64,000 bases of DNA, taken from contig VSJF01000007.1 of the NCBI GenBank assembly GCA_009739215.1, positions 1,612,001-1,676,000 on the forward strand, given 5' to 3'. The notes below the pieces were generated by a model. The model was given only the letters and a program-made list of their open reading frames with translations, had not been told where the DNA came from and made no database searches. Both the position numbers and the translations under genes were made by a program. Shown one piece after another: positions 22,054-34,451 of this stretch (position 1 is its first letter; every line of letters starts with the position of its first letter). The DNA is from Floccularia luteovirens. Taxonomy: Eukaryota > Basidiomycota > Agaricomycetes > Agaricales > Squamanitaceae.

Positions 22054-23575
22054 ATGAGCAGAAAATCCGCGCTTGAAGAACAACTAAGCGCAGCACTCGC
22101 TTCTCGGGAACAACGATGGATTCGAAGACGTTTGCCTGATCCTGCTTCTTCCCCCTCGCCGTCGTTATCTACCCCAAACAAGCAACTGATCGATTTTAAC
22201 TCTAATGACTACCTTTCTCTCTCCCTTTCACCTGCCCTCCGCTCTCGATTTATTAGCGCACTATCTTCAGCACCTTCCATCTTGGGCTCAGGGGGATCCA
22301 GATTGCTGGTTAACGGCAACGCACATGCTTCCCTCGAAGCTCGTCTCGCAAATTTCTTCGGTTCACCAGCGGCATTATTATTCAATTCTGGATTCGATGC
22401 AAATGTTGGATTCTTCGCTTCTATACCACAAGAAGGGGATGCGATTGTCTACGACGAACACATCCACGCCTCTGTACACGATGGGATGCGCGCATCTCGT
22501 GTTGAAAAAAAGTTCCGGAGGTCCTTTGGACATAACCGTGTAGATGAGCTTCGCCGTATTCTTATTGAATTACGAAAAGAAAAAGGGAAGAACAGGATGA
22601 GCATCTTCGTTGCAGTGGAAAGTTTGTATAGTATGGATGGCACGTTCGCCCCATTAAAAGAGTTGGTGGATGTGATTGAAGAAGTCTTTGAAGGTGGAAG
22701 GGATGTGTATCTAGTGGTCGACGAAGCGCATGCGACGGGTATTTATGGACCACAAGGAAAAGGGATGGTGGCAATGCTTGGTCTAGAGGACAAGGTGTTT
22801 GTAAGGCTTCATACATTTGGTAAAGCACTAGCCGCAAGTGGTGGTGAGTACTATTTCCTGCATTGTTTTGTGGTGATGTTGAGTTTACTGTCTAGCTGTT
22901 GTATTAACAAATCCTTTGGTGAAGGATTACCTGTTAAATTATGCGAGACCTTTGATATACACGACATCTCTTAGTTATGCGAATATAATCGCAGCGGATT
23001 GTTCATTCGATATGCTCATGGATGGGACTGCAGAATGTGTTAGTACCTCTTTGAATTTTTTTTATTCAATTTTTCAAAGCCTAACCATGTATTAGCTCTC
23101 CAGGCATCTTCAAGAGTTATCAGCCTACTTCACAGACACAATTCGCCCTAAACTTTCCCAAATTACACCTGACCTCCTTTCCCTTCCTCCCCATCTCCAT
23201 CATTCACCACCACCGTATTCCCACAACATTTCCATGTTGGAAAGTATACCCGCATCCCCAATAGTCCCGCTAATGACCTCTCACCCACGTTCACTCTCCG
23301 CACACCTCCATGCGTTAGGCATGAATGCGCGTCCAATTACTTGGCCTACAGTACCAAAAGGGAAAGATCGCATACGTGTGTGTTTGCACGCGTGTAATAC
23401 GAAAGAAGAGGTCGATAAATTGATAGAAGGCGCAATAGAATGGGCTAGAGCTATGATGATTGAGCGAGAGAGAGTTACGGAGGAAAATTCAAGTGAACAT
23501 GAAAGTGAAAGCAAGAAAAGAAGAAAGACGATAGAGGGCGAACTGCCTGGTGTATCATTCGCAAGCAAATTATAA
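22054..23575 (+). CDS. 8-amino-7-oxononanoate synthase-like PLP enzyme
   Basis: Three exons: 22054-22843, 22896-23038, 23096-23575 (1413 nt, 470 aa). This is a fold-type I alpha-oxoamine synthase. It shows IDFNSNDYLSLS, the glycine-rich GSGGSRLLVNGN, ALLFNSGFDANVGF, IVYDEHIHASVHDGMRAS, the PLP ring-binding VVDEAHATGIYG and the Schiff-base lysine in HTFGKALAASGA. BioF/KAPA synthase (pimeloyl-CoA plus alanine, first step of the biotin pathway) is the best fit because of length and lack of a mitochondrial 5-aminolevulinate signature. The C-terminus carries an extra charged tail (SEHESESKKRRKT). I chose MSRKSALEE as start; the open frame extends further upstream without a better ATG. No other biotin gene is in the window. 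Confidence 0.8.
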
Positions 23576-24090
23576 CGTCAGTTAGATATTTCCGTTTACA
23601 TTTGTGTATGATATATGACGATCCAGTATTCATGCAGTGCGCCTGACCAGCGCGTAGACCAACCGACGGGTTCCTTATCTTTACACGGCGACCAGACACC
23701 GATATGAGAAATGTTTCCAACATTTATATCTCCCAAGTCATTTCACGGTCTTTCAGACCGCTTCAGCCAAGATGGCAAAGCGTAACCTATATATATGTAC
23801 GGGCTTCAGTATTCATCATGATAGAGTTTATTTTCGAGCGTACATACGTGATCATTCATTAGGTGCGTGTGCTCAGAACCACAACTTGCATTGAAGCCCC
23901 GATTCTCCATTCGTAAGCACTGTGGCTTTTCCATACAGCCTGCAGCCCTTGTCGTCATGGTTTCTAACAGCCAGTATCAAAGTAGGCACCTAAGCAGCGC
24001 CGAATATTGCGGAAGGATACATATTTATCCCATCAAATAAGTATAAGTGGACGGATTGCCAGTGATTCCGGCAAGGACACAAAATCCTCA
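23576..24090. other. intergenic, promoter of GUP1-like gene A
   Basis: No gene supported. It contains a TATATATA stretch at about 23789-23796. Confidence 0.45.
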
Positions 24091-26501
24091 ATGAGTTGCC
24101 ATCATGTTAACGACACGGTTTCTTCTACAAAACGAGTTGATCTAGAAGCAGTGCTAGAGCCTGTCCCAATAGAGGTTACGCCTCAGACACGCCAAGGGGA
24201 TGATGACATGGATAACAAGGAAGACGCTCAAGAACCTATCCTACCCTTGTACACGATCAGTAATGCTCACTCCAAACCTAGGCCAAAGCATGTGAAGAGA
24301 ATGACGCTCACGGTGCAAATTCCGCAAACATCGATACGGCTCTCTAAGTCGGACCTTCCAAAAGAACCACCACCGGCGAGATGGGGTACTCTTGAATTTA
24401 AAATCTATTATGTTATTGCTCTGGCTGTGATACCTACCGTGATTTGGATACCTGTATCACTGAGTTTACGTGAGTCTTGTTTTTCTGCATTGCCGCAATA
24501 TAACTTATCCAATCTGCAGGTTCACATCCTAATTATCCAGTTTTATCCGAAAAATTGAAATATGACTCGCTACTAAAATGCTTAATTGTAAATTTTCATT
24601 CCGCAATCCCCAGCATCAATATATAGCTGACTCGCATATGGTTTTACAGGATGAGAGTGATGCACCGTATATCTCATTTAGAAAAAACATCCCATATATG
24701 ATTACCACCGCTACACTTTTCCAACTTTCCAAGTATATAACAGGGACATTTTTTGAGAACACCGAAGGACCAATGCATCTGCTCCCTTTGAACGTTGTCT
24801 TCTCTGTTCCAATATTGATCGCTCTACACGGTTCAGGAGTACTTGGGTTAATAATATTTGTCACCGGCAACTATTTCATTATAAAACGATTTCATGGCTC
24901 CGACATGGGGCCTATCTTTGCATGGATCTTCAATGTATGCTGTGTCCTTTTAGTCGAGGGTTTTTTGCTACATCGATTCGAAGATTTTCCAGCAAGCGTA
25001 GCATTCGAACATCGGGTACGTATCAAGTTGGTATGATCGTCCTGTATTTTTTTTATCTAATTCGCTTGCCGGATTTTGTGTAGCGTGGGCATTTGTTTCA
25101 TTATCCTGTAGGATTGAGAATGACAATGCTCAGGCAGATATCATTCGATATGGACTTTTATTGGGCGTGTAACCAGAAGGATCGAATTGAGGTGAGGAAA
25201 AATGATGACTTCTATGTTACAAATTGGTACAATGCAATCTAGGTGGAGGACGAACGTAGAAGCACGGCGCACCCTCAAGAGATGTATTCATTTAAGAATT
25301 ATATCTGTTACCTGCTATACCCACCGTTATATATATATGGACCTATCATCACCTTCAACGACTTTTTTTGGCAGGTAAGTCTCCAATATCATGTTATAGA
25401 TGACGTATTATGACATGGTATTTATCACTAGCATCGGAAACCAACCGCCGTCACATCCGGGCACAAACTTGTATATTTTCTTCGTTTCGTTGCTGCATTT
25501 CTCACCATGGAAATTATCCTGCATTTCGTGTTCGTGGGCACTATTCGGGACAGACACGCATTGTCTGGAGATACTGCAATACAACTAGCTTTGATTGCTG
25601 TTTGGAACCTCATGGTCTTATGGCTTAAGGTAGCCCAGATGTCCTTCTCTCTCTGTAAAATTATGCACTGATTCATATATAAAGTTTCTTATTCGATGGC
25701 GATTTTCCCGTCTTTGGGCTCTTCTTGATAATATCGACGCACCAGAGAATATAACTAGATGTTTGGCAAATAACTATTCGATGATGGGATTTGTTAAGAG
25801 CTGGAATGTTAGTCTCAATCTCTGGATCGGCCGGTATGTTTCTTGTCTTATATCCGCATCTACAAAATTTTGAAATATTGCACCTAATCCCCCTTCCTCG
25901 TGGAATACCGCTGAAGTTACATCTACACCCCTCTAAGCGGCCGATATAACATCTTAAACACCGTCCTGGTGTACTATTTTGTTTTTGTTTGGCATAATTT
26001 CCACTTCATTTTCATTGCGATAAGCTCTCTCATCATCCCAGAGATTATTGGAAATTACCTTTTCTCTCACAAAAAAGTGAATAACCAATCATTTCTACAT
26101 CTTCGTTTCTCATTTTCATAATCGTGTCTCTTGTTAGTATTATTCGACAATCTGGTATCGTCACTTATGCGTCCTGGGTACAGCACTGAAAATATTCGTC
26201 ATGGCCGTGGCAGTGATCTTGTTCTGGTTCAAAATGGGCGTTTTTCTCGTGAAGGATTTTGTAATGCGCATACATGAATATTTTTGGGGTCTGTTTGGAT
26301 TACTTCATTTCCAATATTTTTATTTTGCTAATGATTTCCTTATTGACAGTTGAAGGAATTCTATCTCTCCTGGCTATTTTTGGGAGTTTATTTGTTGGCG
26401 TGCAGTTCATGTTCGAATTTCGGTTTGTTTTTTTATTTTTATTTTTCTCTTTCGATTCAAGGCTGACGGTTGTTAAACGCATAAAAGCGCGGAAGAAATG
26501 A
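24091..26501 (+). CDS. GUP1: Gup1-like MBOAT protein, divergent paralog A
   Basis: A multi-exon gene starting MSCHHVNDTVSSTKR and ending KRIKARKK. Gup1 is a multi-pass ER membrane O-acyltransferase that remodels GPI-anchor lipids and affects glycerol uptake. Conserved landmarks: [91 protein letters not shown] and VWHNFHF with the MBOAT His. Several otherwise invariant positions differ from its paralog at 48166: SWHRS is SWNVS, PLGG is PLSG, WHDL is WHNF, and the usual G-W-I-F block is YDSLLKC. All introns keep GT-AG and no stop interrupts the frame. It is probably expressed but functionally changed. Confidence 0.8.
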
Positions 26502-26692
26502 GGAAGGGCATCAATAGGAAATATTAAGCCTGGATCTATAACACTACTTTATTATAATATTAATACAATGTCCTGCAAGTGGGAATGCATGATTTTTAGT
26601 CTCATATATCGCGTGGACAAGAACATAGTGGGCAATATGAATTCAAAAGCTAGCTGATGCCTAGATTAACAAAACCGTTGCTCGCAGCGGGC

Positions 26693-26947
26693 TTATTCAT
26701 CTAAACGCCAGCCAACGGGGGAAATGGTACATTTTGTTATGGGTAATGATGCTGTGTCCGGTACTGGTCCGATATATATATCTGAGGGATTAGTATAAGC
26801 AAACAAAAATTCAAGGTCTAAGGTCAAGTCACCCATCCATACATGCCTATTGGCACAGAAATGAAAGCTAGTAAATGGGCCAGTGTAGCAATGTTGCAAG
26901 ATCGTGGCTGCACAAATGACTCGAAGCAAACCTGGGAGGAGAGACAT
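26693..26947 (-). CDS. possible small protein (84 aa)
   Basis: Open frame with ATG start and a hydrophobic N-terminus (MSLLPGLLRVICAATIL), followed by FHFCANRHVWMGDLTLDLEF and IYIGPVPDTASLPITKC. It may have a signal peptide. No family recognised and no duplicate in the window. It could be a chance frame. Confidence 0.25.
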   Translation of the reverse strand: MSLLPGLLRVICAATILQHCYTGPFTSFHFCANRHVWMGDLTLDLEFLFAYTNPSDIYIGPVPDTASLPITKCTISPVGWRLDE

Positions 26948-27542
26948 CTGTCAAAGCAGAGATTTATCTCTATATAAACTGGTACTGTGAAAACAGTTCA
27001 AACGCACAGATCGTTGATGATCAGTCATAAAAATGATATGATATACGCGAAAATACACACGTTGCAAGGTTGGTGTCAAATCTAGGTGATCACGAGGGTT
27101 AACTTTGTGTCCTCAAGGTCGTTTTAGTTGTTCCGAAAAATAAAACCAGGTATGTAGAGTTCTAATTCTTGCGACTTTGGGAATTATCAGTAGTTGCCGC
27201 GCTTTGCCAACCTCCTGAACTTAATTATGTGAGCTAGCATCAGGTCATAAAAACATCATTGTTATTAGTCATTTTGTATAAGGCGTACAATTAGTGGAAA
27301 CTTGGAAATCATGCTTATTATGTATGGCATGGTGCAGATATAAAATTCTGGAGTTATGGTTGTGTAAGATAGGGATGATGACGGTTTCGATGGTAATAGG
27401 CCTCATGCTCGCCATGAGTTCTGATATGATTGACTACAATCACATTGTACGTGGGATTACAGTCGTGGGAAACATCCACCAAACCGGTTCCGATAGCATT
27501 AAGCCTCTGTACATATAAATCACCCTCACAAGCCATCATGAA
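26948..27542. other. intergenic, no supported gene
   Basis: Only short frames. It contains the promoter of the Arg/Asp-rich protein gene. Confidence 0.4.
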
Positions 27543-30040
27543 ATGGGCTTAAAACGCCCAGGAATCAACCACGATTTTGTGTTGTCTGAGTCTATGTTTT
27601 CATTCTTTCGCAAAAACCCAAAATCACACTCCCAGATTCCTCCGGACTTACCTGAACCAACAACACCTACTTCTCCAACATCTCCTACATTATTTGGCAG
27701 TACACGAGGGGTTGGTTCGCAGAAATGGGAGACACTCGACCAGATAAAACTTCTTATTCTCCAGAACAAGGATGTGCTTGGGAATAGCGAAATTGAATTC
27801 ATGAAGCGCCTTTTGCAGTGAGTAGTGCTATATGGTTGGATGAACATGGATCTTTCTCTCTAGGCATCGCATTAAGAGAAATAGCTTATCTTTTATTATT
27901 GGCTTCCCTAAGATTTTGGGGAAATTTTGCTAAATTTTTATTCAGGTTGCAACAGCTTGCCCCCGCCTCGGGAAAACTCGCAAAACGGCGCAAGATGAAA
28001 GAGAAGACATTTCTAGATCAAGTGAACACATTGTGTGATGATGTTAAAGTGAGTTGCCCAGAATTATTTCTGTTTGTGTTTCTTGAAGGCTTATCGTATA
28101 ACCTGGCAGAAAGCCCTTCCGAATCGCTCCGTTGATAGCCTAGTAGGAGAGAAACCACGACAACAGCTTCCTGGTTCACATAACGAGGTGAGAAGTTGGG
28201 CACCCCATGGGCAACATGTATGTCACCTCTTTTGCTTATCTACACTCCGCACTGCACTTTATATATGCTGATGCGGATATATCTTCACTCATATTTGCTC
28301 AGACCACCGGTCCAAGTCGCGTCCAGGACAATGTGTCATTAACATCCTCATATGTAAACGTTTCTGTAGAGGATACTCAATCTTCCTCATTTACACGACA
28401 GGAGGGTCAAAAACCTATCAACCCACCTCCGGGTCCAGACCACCACGAGGGTTCGAAAGAACCACCAAAATCCCATGTGAGTAGTGCTTTTTTTATATAT
28501 GCACTACTTTCTGGTATTGATATATTCTCACAACCACAGAAAGATTATTCTCGTGCGAAATCGCCTCTGTTGATTGAGGAGGCAAACCAAGTGCTGTCCC
28601 GTCAAGACCGAACCAATAAGCGCCGGGAAGATGATAAACGTGTTGAAGGCAGTTGGCATCCTGTTAGTAACATGTTTAACTCTTTATTTATATTCCATTG
28701 CTTAAATTTCGTTTTGACAGGGGCGCAGAAGTGGCGAACGTTTGGAGTCGAATGAAAACAGAAGTAAAAGTGTTGCCAGAGACCAGTCAAGACCACATCA
28801 TCATAGATATTATTCTGAAAAAATCGAGTACCAGAGAGATCGGGAAAGAGACTGGGGGAGAGACAGGGACAAAGTTAAAGAGAAAGATCGGGATAGAGAA
28901 AGGGACAGATACCGGGAGAGAGACAGAGAAAGGGAAAAAGAACGATATAATTATAAGCGTCATGGTGAAATCAGGAACCAATATGGGAGTAGGGAAAGAA
29001 AGGAGAGGGACGGATATGAGGTGGGGGAGCGAGCAAGGGATGTGGAAAGGGAGAAAGACATAGACAGTGGGAAAGACGAGAAACATGTTGAAGGACGGAA
29101 CCGGGAGAAGGAACCGTATGATGAGAAGAGCAGGGACAGATCGAAGTATGACGAGCGGGGTAAAGATAGGGAAAGGGACAGAAAGTACGACAAGGAATGG
29201 TCAGATAGGAAAGATAGAGATAGAGACAGAGACAGGGAAAGGGAAAGAGACAGGGGTAGGGAAAGAGACAGAGAGAGAGAGGAGAGAGAGAAGTACAGAG
29301 AGAGAGATAGGGAGAGGTACGATAAAGAAAGGGAGAGGTACACCGACAGAGATAAGGACAAAGACAAAGACAGACAAAAGGACAGAGATCGGCGGGATGG
29401 AAGGGACCGTATGGATAATTTCACACGTCCACGCCATAAATCTGTTCCCCCAGAACGTTCTGCTCGTATTGACGGCAACCGCAATGACACAAACCAGGAT
29501 ACACCACCTATCACAAATAACCTGGACCTAGAACCTCCCTCGAAAGATCCAATTCCACGATTCGTTTATCCCGACGACCCGCTGCCCCCGCCACAACCTC
29601 GTTTACAGCGGAAGCCTACTACAGGTGTTCCCCATATACCCACAATAGTTGCCTATCCTGACTCGGATGGAGAGGGAGAGCCTGGAATACGGACAAGGAC
29701 GAGTGTAGTGGGTGAACGACCGCGAGGTGTGCGACGCGCGCAGACGCAGATCCGAGCAAGTGGGAAGGCAGAGGCAAAGCAATATGCTAGACCAATGTAT
29801 AAGAAGTTTATGAGTGGGCCTGCACCAGGGAGCGAACCCCACGAGCAAGTACAAGGCATACCAAAAAATCCATTACCGCCCCGCGTGATGGTCACTCCTC
29901 CCTCTCATCCTGGCCTTGCAAATCAATATCAAAAGCACCACAAAGAACAGCTCCCTCCATCCAGATTCCATGAAGTGTTTTCACCTGATGTTGCTTCTGC
30001 TGCTGTAATACACTTGCCTCCGAGTTCTGAAGCCTCTTGA
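27543..30040 (+). CDS. protein with long Arg/Asp/Glu-rich low-complexity domain
   Basis: Multi-exon gene starting MGLKRPGINHDFVLSES. The N-terminal exon is Pro/Thr-rich (EPTTPTSPTSPTLFG) then helical (WETLDQIKLLILQNKD). Short exons follow: LAPASGKLAKRRKMKEKTFL, AYRITWQKALPNRSV, a Pro-rich piece (GQKPINPPPGPDHHEG), and KSPLLIEEANQVLSRQ. The large last exon has about 170 residues of RDRERD-type tracts, then a Pro-rich tail with PRFVYPDDPLPPPQPR, VAYPDSDGEG and RARPMYKKFMS-like sequence. Such tracts occur in nuclear RNA-processing proteins, so a nuclear role is possible but not shown. Two degenerate fragments of exons 2-4 with their introns occur at 34.2 and 36.3-36.7 kb. Confidence 0.7.
28830..29400 (+). 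repeat. purine-rich coding microsatellite (RD/RE repeats)
   Basis: Imperfect tandem AGAGAY-type hexamers and nonamers on the + strand encode the Arg/Asp/Glu tract of the surrounding gene. The tract is polypurine on one strand, so it may form unusual structure and is prone to length change. The antisense frame of Leu/Ser repeats is an artefact of it. Confidence 0.75.
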
Positions 30041-30345
30041 GTGTCGAGGCTTGACATGTAACAGAGGTTTGATTATGGGGGAGTAATGTTGATCAGGAGT
30101 GTTAATTGGATTGCCGTTCTCAACCCTATCCGTTGGGTTATGATGGAATGGTACGTCATGATGCAGGCCACATGGCTATTCCTTATATACCTAAGCAACT
30201 ACTTAAGGAGTACAGTATTTAACGAAATGTACCATTTGTCTACTTTCATATTTAATTCTAAAAAATGATGTTAATTAATAGTGCATTCGAGGTGAGTAAG
30301 CCTCTTTGCGACAATTGTCGCATCCTTTAAATAGTTCTAGCATAA

Positions 30346-31382
30346 TCAGTCGTAAAGTCGGAGAGGGGCCTCCTCAAACTCTTCCCTTCTCAGGATTGCT
30401 TTTCTCACCCTCATACCTACCAGCCAGTCTAGAAATACGAGTATGCTAACTAAAACGCCAGTCCACTTGAAAGATTCCCGCCACCCAATATTTCGATGTG
30501 GCCCAAAGGTGAGCGCAAAGAGATCGAAAGCGAGGAAACAGCCAAGGGTTGGGTCGGGACCTGACGCAATTGCCTGTAGAAAGTGGAAAAGTGAGCATAA
30601 TATTGAAATGGAGAAATTTTAAACTTGCAAGTATGAGACAAAAGATGGCATTGTTAATTTGTTGCGACATTGTGGGAGGTGGTAGACTCTGTCAATCATC
30701 AGAAGTTAATACTGAGGATAGGCAACCGTTAATGAAGGGGAATACATCAATAACCCCGGAAGTCTTCCATAGATACAAAATCGCGATCCCAACTCGACTT
30801 TTTGCTATAAGATGGATTTTCGCCTTTGCAAACCCGCGATTTTGTGACACCCCGAGTAGTAGGAATATTACGTGGACTTGTGCGAGAAGTGAGACTACTA
30901 GGAATACAGGGCACATCGAGTAATCCCCAACAAGCCAACAAATTGACCAACCAACTGAAAATCTTTCAGTCAGTGCCCATATCAATGATTCAAGTATTAG
31001 TCGTAGACATACTTTGACAGCACGACCCAACAAGATGCGGTGGTAGATATTGAGCATGCGGCGCCTTTTCGAAATTTCTTCCTTGTGTTTCATCCTCATC
31101 ATCCTCGTACCGTTCATCATAGTATAATGTATGGAAATTGGTAGATTTGGTGTCAAAGTTGTCATCTTCAGCCTGGTCCGGGTATAAGTCCATAATCCAT
31201 GAAACTTGGGTGAGAACTTGGAAGACAAACATTGCAAGGAGAGCATATGGGTGGGGGGTATAGGCAACATAGAGGTATGATTGATCGACATCACTTAAAA
31301 GCACAGCGGCCTGTAGAAACATGTCAAGGCAGAATGTAACTTCAGCAAGCCGCCGGGCATAATTGTAATTGGTGTCTGGCAT
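30346..31382 (-). CDS. multi-pass membrane protein, unknown function
   Basis: Starts at the ATG at 31382 with MPDTNYNYARRLAEVTFCLD and a membrane segment (YALLAMFVFQVLTQVSWI), then an acidic loop (DERYEDDEDETQGR). A second exon carries hydrophobic stretches (CPVFLVVSLLAQVHVIFLLL, VGIAILYLW). The last exon, ending at TGA 30346-30348, carries DPTLGCFLAFDLFALTFGPH, a helix (WTGVLVSILVFLDWLVGM) and a basic/acidic tail (RKAILRREEFEEAPLRLYD). The general plan is a multi-spanning integral membrane protein. The junctions near 31000-31020 and 30590-30760 are uncertain because more than one splice frame is possible. Family not recognised. Confidence 0.5.
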
Positions 31383-31637
31383 TGCAACTGGACTAGAGAG
31401 TTACCGAGGAAAACTCGAAAATGTGGGCTTAGTTTATGGAGTTTTGTCAAGGAGGTGCGCGAACAACTTTGTTTATAAAGCGGGTTGCCATTCGGAGGTT
31501 CACAATTTCAAATCAAGAATGGTCCACTCTGCTTGTAAAACCTGCGATGCGTAGTTGGCATGAAGCCAAAACGGGAGTTAACCATAGTTGTCAATATTTC
31601 CATGTATAAAAATTATGATATATGATCCGTCCAAATC

Positions 31638-31643
31638 CACGTG
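31638..31643 (+). promoter_or_regulatory. conserved CACGTG E-box, reductase copy 1
   Basis: CACGTG lies 96 nt upstream of the ATG at 31734 inside a block (CCACGTGCTGC[GA]ACTTCTTTA) kept in all three tandem reductase promoters. CACGTG is a bHLH-type binding site in fungi; regulation is inferred. Confidence 0.5.
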
Positions 31644-31733
31644 CTGCGACTTCTTTAAGCCGTACTTTTCCCTTCCTCAGGTCTCATAAACCCTTGGCAT
31701 ATAACTCACTTTCAACAGCTCAACTGAAAGAAG

Positions 31734-33233
31734 ATGCACACAGTCGAACCAGGAAGTAAAGTCCTTGTAACCGGCGCGAATGGTTACATTGCAATCTGGG
31801 TTGTGCGCAGACTCCTAGAAGAAGGCTACTCCGTCAGAGGAACAGTCAGAACCACTGATAAGGCAAAATACCTCGAAAATTATTTCAAATCTTATGGAGC
31901 CAAGTTCGAAGTCGTAGTGGTTGAGGATATAGCTCAGGTGAGTAATTTGAAATGAGCTCCATGTTTTTGTTTGTTGAAAACGGCCTGTCGTGCTTAGGAT
32001 GGCGCATTTGATAATGCCGTCAAGGGCGTTGATGCAGTCGAGCACACCGCTTCTCCTTTCCATTTCAACGCTGAGGACCCACAAGGTAATTGTTATTTAC
32101 GATCTTCAAGTTGCCGACGAATGACCCTCTGATATTTTAAACATATCGCAGATCTGATAATACCTGCAGTTAATGGGACTGTTGGCATCCTGAAAAGTGT
32201 TTTGAAATATGGGTACATATCATTTCTGGCTGGCAACAGCTTAAATTGACGCATATATCCAGCTCTTCTGTAAAACGAGTCGTCATAACCTCCTCATGTG
32301 CGGCTGTATTGACTCCAACGACCAAGCCACTAGTGTTCAGCGAGAAAGACTGGAACGAGACCTCTGTCAAGATTGTCGAGGAACTGGGTAAGAAGGCCGA
32401 TCCAATGGCAATATATCGCGCGTCGAAAACGTTGGCTGAAAAGAGTAGGCATCGTACAATTTGTCAATCCAAGGCGTTGACGAACAGGTTTAGGCGCTTG
32501 GGCCTTTTACAAAGAACATAAATCTCAAATCCAGTGGGATATTGTGTTCATCAACCCACCATTCGTAAGTTGCATAATACTTGATAATCTGATAAGCACC
32601 TTACCTATAACATTTTAAGGTCTTTGGGGTATGTGTTTTTTGTAATTAGAACTGACCAAAAGTCTCAGCACACTACCATATTCCAAGCCTGCAATCCATG
32701 ATATCAGCAGTTTCAAAACACTGAATAATTCGCTTCAGGCGTGGTATGATAACGTCGTCTCTGATAAACCGAAAACGAAAGAACTTCTTACTACCACTAA
32801 TTCCTGGGTGGATGTTCGGGATGTGGCTGAGGGCCACCTCAAAGCCTTACAAAAGGAAGCTGCTGGTGGTGAGCGAATCATCCTAAGCGGGGGTAAGTCT
32901 GCCTCATCAAGAAACATAACTGTGTTTCCTAACTTACTGCTGGTGCCATTGCAGGTCCGTACAGCTGGCAAGAATGGTGTAAGCTCGGATCTATAATCTT
33001 AGAGTCGCGGGTTACTTACATTTGATACATTATTAGTGGACGTGGCCAACAAATTATCGCCAAATCCACTTCCTTCCCACAAACTACCATTGGGAGACCC
33101 TAGCTTGAAAGTAACGGAGTATACTATCCAATATAATGTCGAAAAGGCAGCAAAGATTTTGGATATGGGTTATAAAACTAAGGAGGAAACGACCAGGGAT
33201 ACACTGGAGGATTTTGCGAAGCGTGGCTGGTAG
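31734..33233 (+). CDS. Gre2/dihydroflavonol reductase-like SDR, tandem copy 1
   Basis: Nine exons: 31734-31937, 31998-32085, 32152-32212, 32263-32444, 32488-32564, 32620-32628, 32688-32892, 32955-32978, 33037-33233 (1047 nt, 348 aa). An extended SDR using NADPH: Rossmann motif VTGANGYIA, RGTVR for cofactor binding, DAVEHTASP, VKRVVITSS, the catalytic YRASK, INPPFVFGP and WVDVRDVAEGH. This places it with Gre2-type methylglyoxal/ketone reductases and DFR/cinnamoyl-CoA reductases; the substrate is unknown. Exon 6 is only 9 nt (VFG). It is one of three tandem copies, all with intact frames. Confidence 0.85.
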
Positions 33234-33339
33234 ATACTAGAGGTCATTGAGATAGTATTCCGTATCAATTTTTCTGTAGTCAGTCATATGTGAGAAGGGT
33301 TCAAGAACATGATACCAAGCCACAACGTCTACAGCGATT

Positions 33340-34085
33340 GAAATCACGATCAATTTCAGAATCTTGAGATAAATGTCAGATGACTGTGTGGTTGCAATGG
33401 ATTGATGGAAGGAATGCGGGTACCTTCGATCTGAATATTTCGTTGATCTTTGATGTTTTGGGAGACTGCAACAAAAGGATTGCCGTGATGAGAATATCCA
33501 TTGATATAAGGAAGAAAGTTGCGATATAGGCTCGTCAATTCCAATTTCTTGTTGTAACTTTTATATATTGATTATCTCATAAGTCCGTAAGGCCCTGCTT
33601 TGTGCATGGCGGGGCCCGCTACCATTTTGAATGAATTTAGTTTAGAGTTGAAGGGTGCATTTGAAAATACTGTTGATGATTCAAAAAAGTAGTGTAGTAA
33701 TAAGCAATTGAAAAGGATTTACGACATTTACATAAATAAAGTTATATGTTGCTATCTGCATCGGTTTCTTTTTTAATTTTGATTATTTTTTCGTAGGGTT
33801 AACATCGAATGTTACGAAAGCGTTGCTGACATTCGAATTAAAGTTTGGAGTCGTGTTTGATGACGAAGGCAAGTTAAGTTCACTGCGTATGAATTCGTCT
33901 TCTTGGGCCGAAATACGACAACTCGAGCAATCCATCAACGTCAAGAGAACAATACAAAATGTTTAACCGACCTGATTCGGGAACTCAATTATGAGCGGAT
34001 TGTCTGGGCCAATATCTACAAACTCTTGATATTTTACGTGACCTTCCTGAGCTTGCCCTCGACTCAAAAGTTGGCAAGGTAAAAA
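33340..34085 (-). pseudogene. decayed fragment of the multi-pass membrane-protein family
   Basis: Plus-strand DNA at 33390-33545 closely matches the exon 1/intron junction of the membrane-protein gene at 40957-42059 (shared words such as GATTGATGGAAGGAAT, ATTGCCGTGAT and AGAATATCCA). A short match also occurs at about 34020-34085 (TCTTGATATTTT, CGTGACCTTCCTG). No open frame remains. It lies 3' of reductase copy 1 in the same relative position as the fragment behind copy 2. Confidence 0.65.
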
Positions 34086-34164
34086 ATGACATTTGTAGAT
34101 CAAATCATATGTGGTGTACGTTAAACGAGTTACCCAAGAACATCTCGATATGTGATTCTTGAAG

Positions 34165-34425
34165 CTTGAATGCTTCCGAATTACTCCGTCGACAGCCTAC
34201 TGGTAGTAGGGAAAACACAACAACGGCTTTCTGGTTCACACAACGAGGCAGGAAGTTAGACACCCTCTGGAAAACATGTAAGTCACCAATTCTGCTTATC
34301 TACACTCCGCACTGCACTCTACATATGCTAATGCGGATATAGCTTCACTCATAATTTCCAGACCGCCGCTCCAAGTCGCGTTCAGGACAATGTATCATTA
34401 GCATCCGTATGTGTCAACGTTTAAA
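34165..34425 (+). pseudogene. decayed fragment of the Arg/Asp-rich protein gene
   Basis: Matches exons and introns of the gene at 27543-30040, region about 28105-28365, including intron DNA (the CTTATCTACACTCCGCACTG word is shared). It has lost splice sites and frame. The presence of introns means duplication at the DNA level rather than retroposition. It ends just before the promoter of reductase copy 2. Confidence 0.75.
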
Positions 34426-34445
34426 CTGATGGTGTTCTTCAAGTC

Positions 34446-34451
34446 CACGTG
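34446..34451 (+). promoter_or_regulatory. conserved CACGTG E-box, reductase copy 2
   Basis: CACGTG 89 nt upstream of the ATG at 34535, within the same conserved block as copies 1 and 3. Confidence 0.5.

Noticed and set aside
24541..24650. Apparent stop in GUP1-like gene A after the second exon
   Set aside because: An intron GTAAAT...TTTTACAG at the same place as in paralog B removes it and joins the frame to DESDAPY.
28960..29514. 184-codon minus-strand frame of Leu/Ser repeats
   Set aside because: Antisense shadow of the purine-rich RD/RE tract; no splice or start context of its own.
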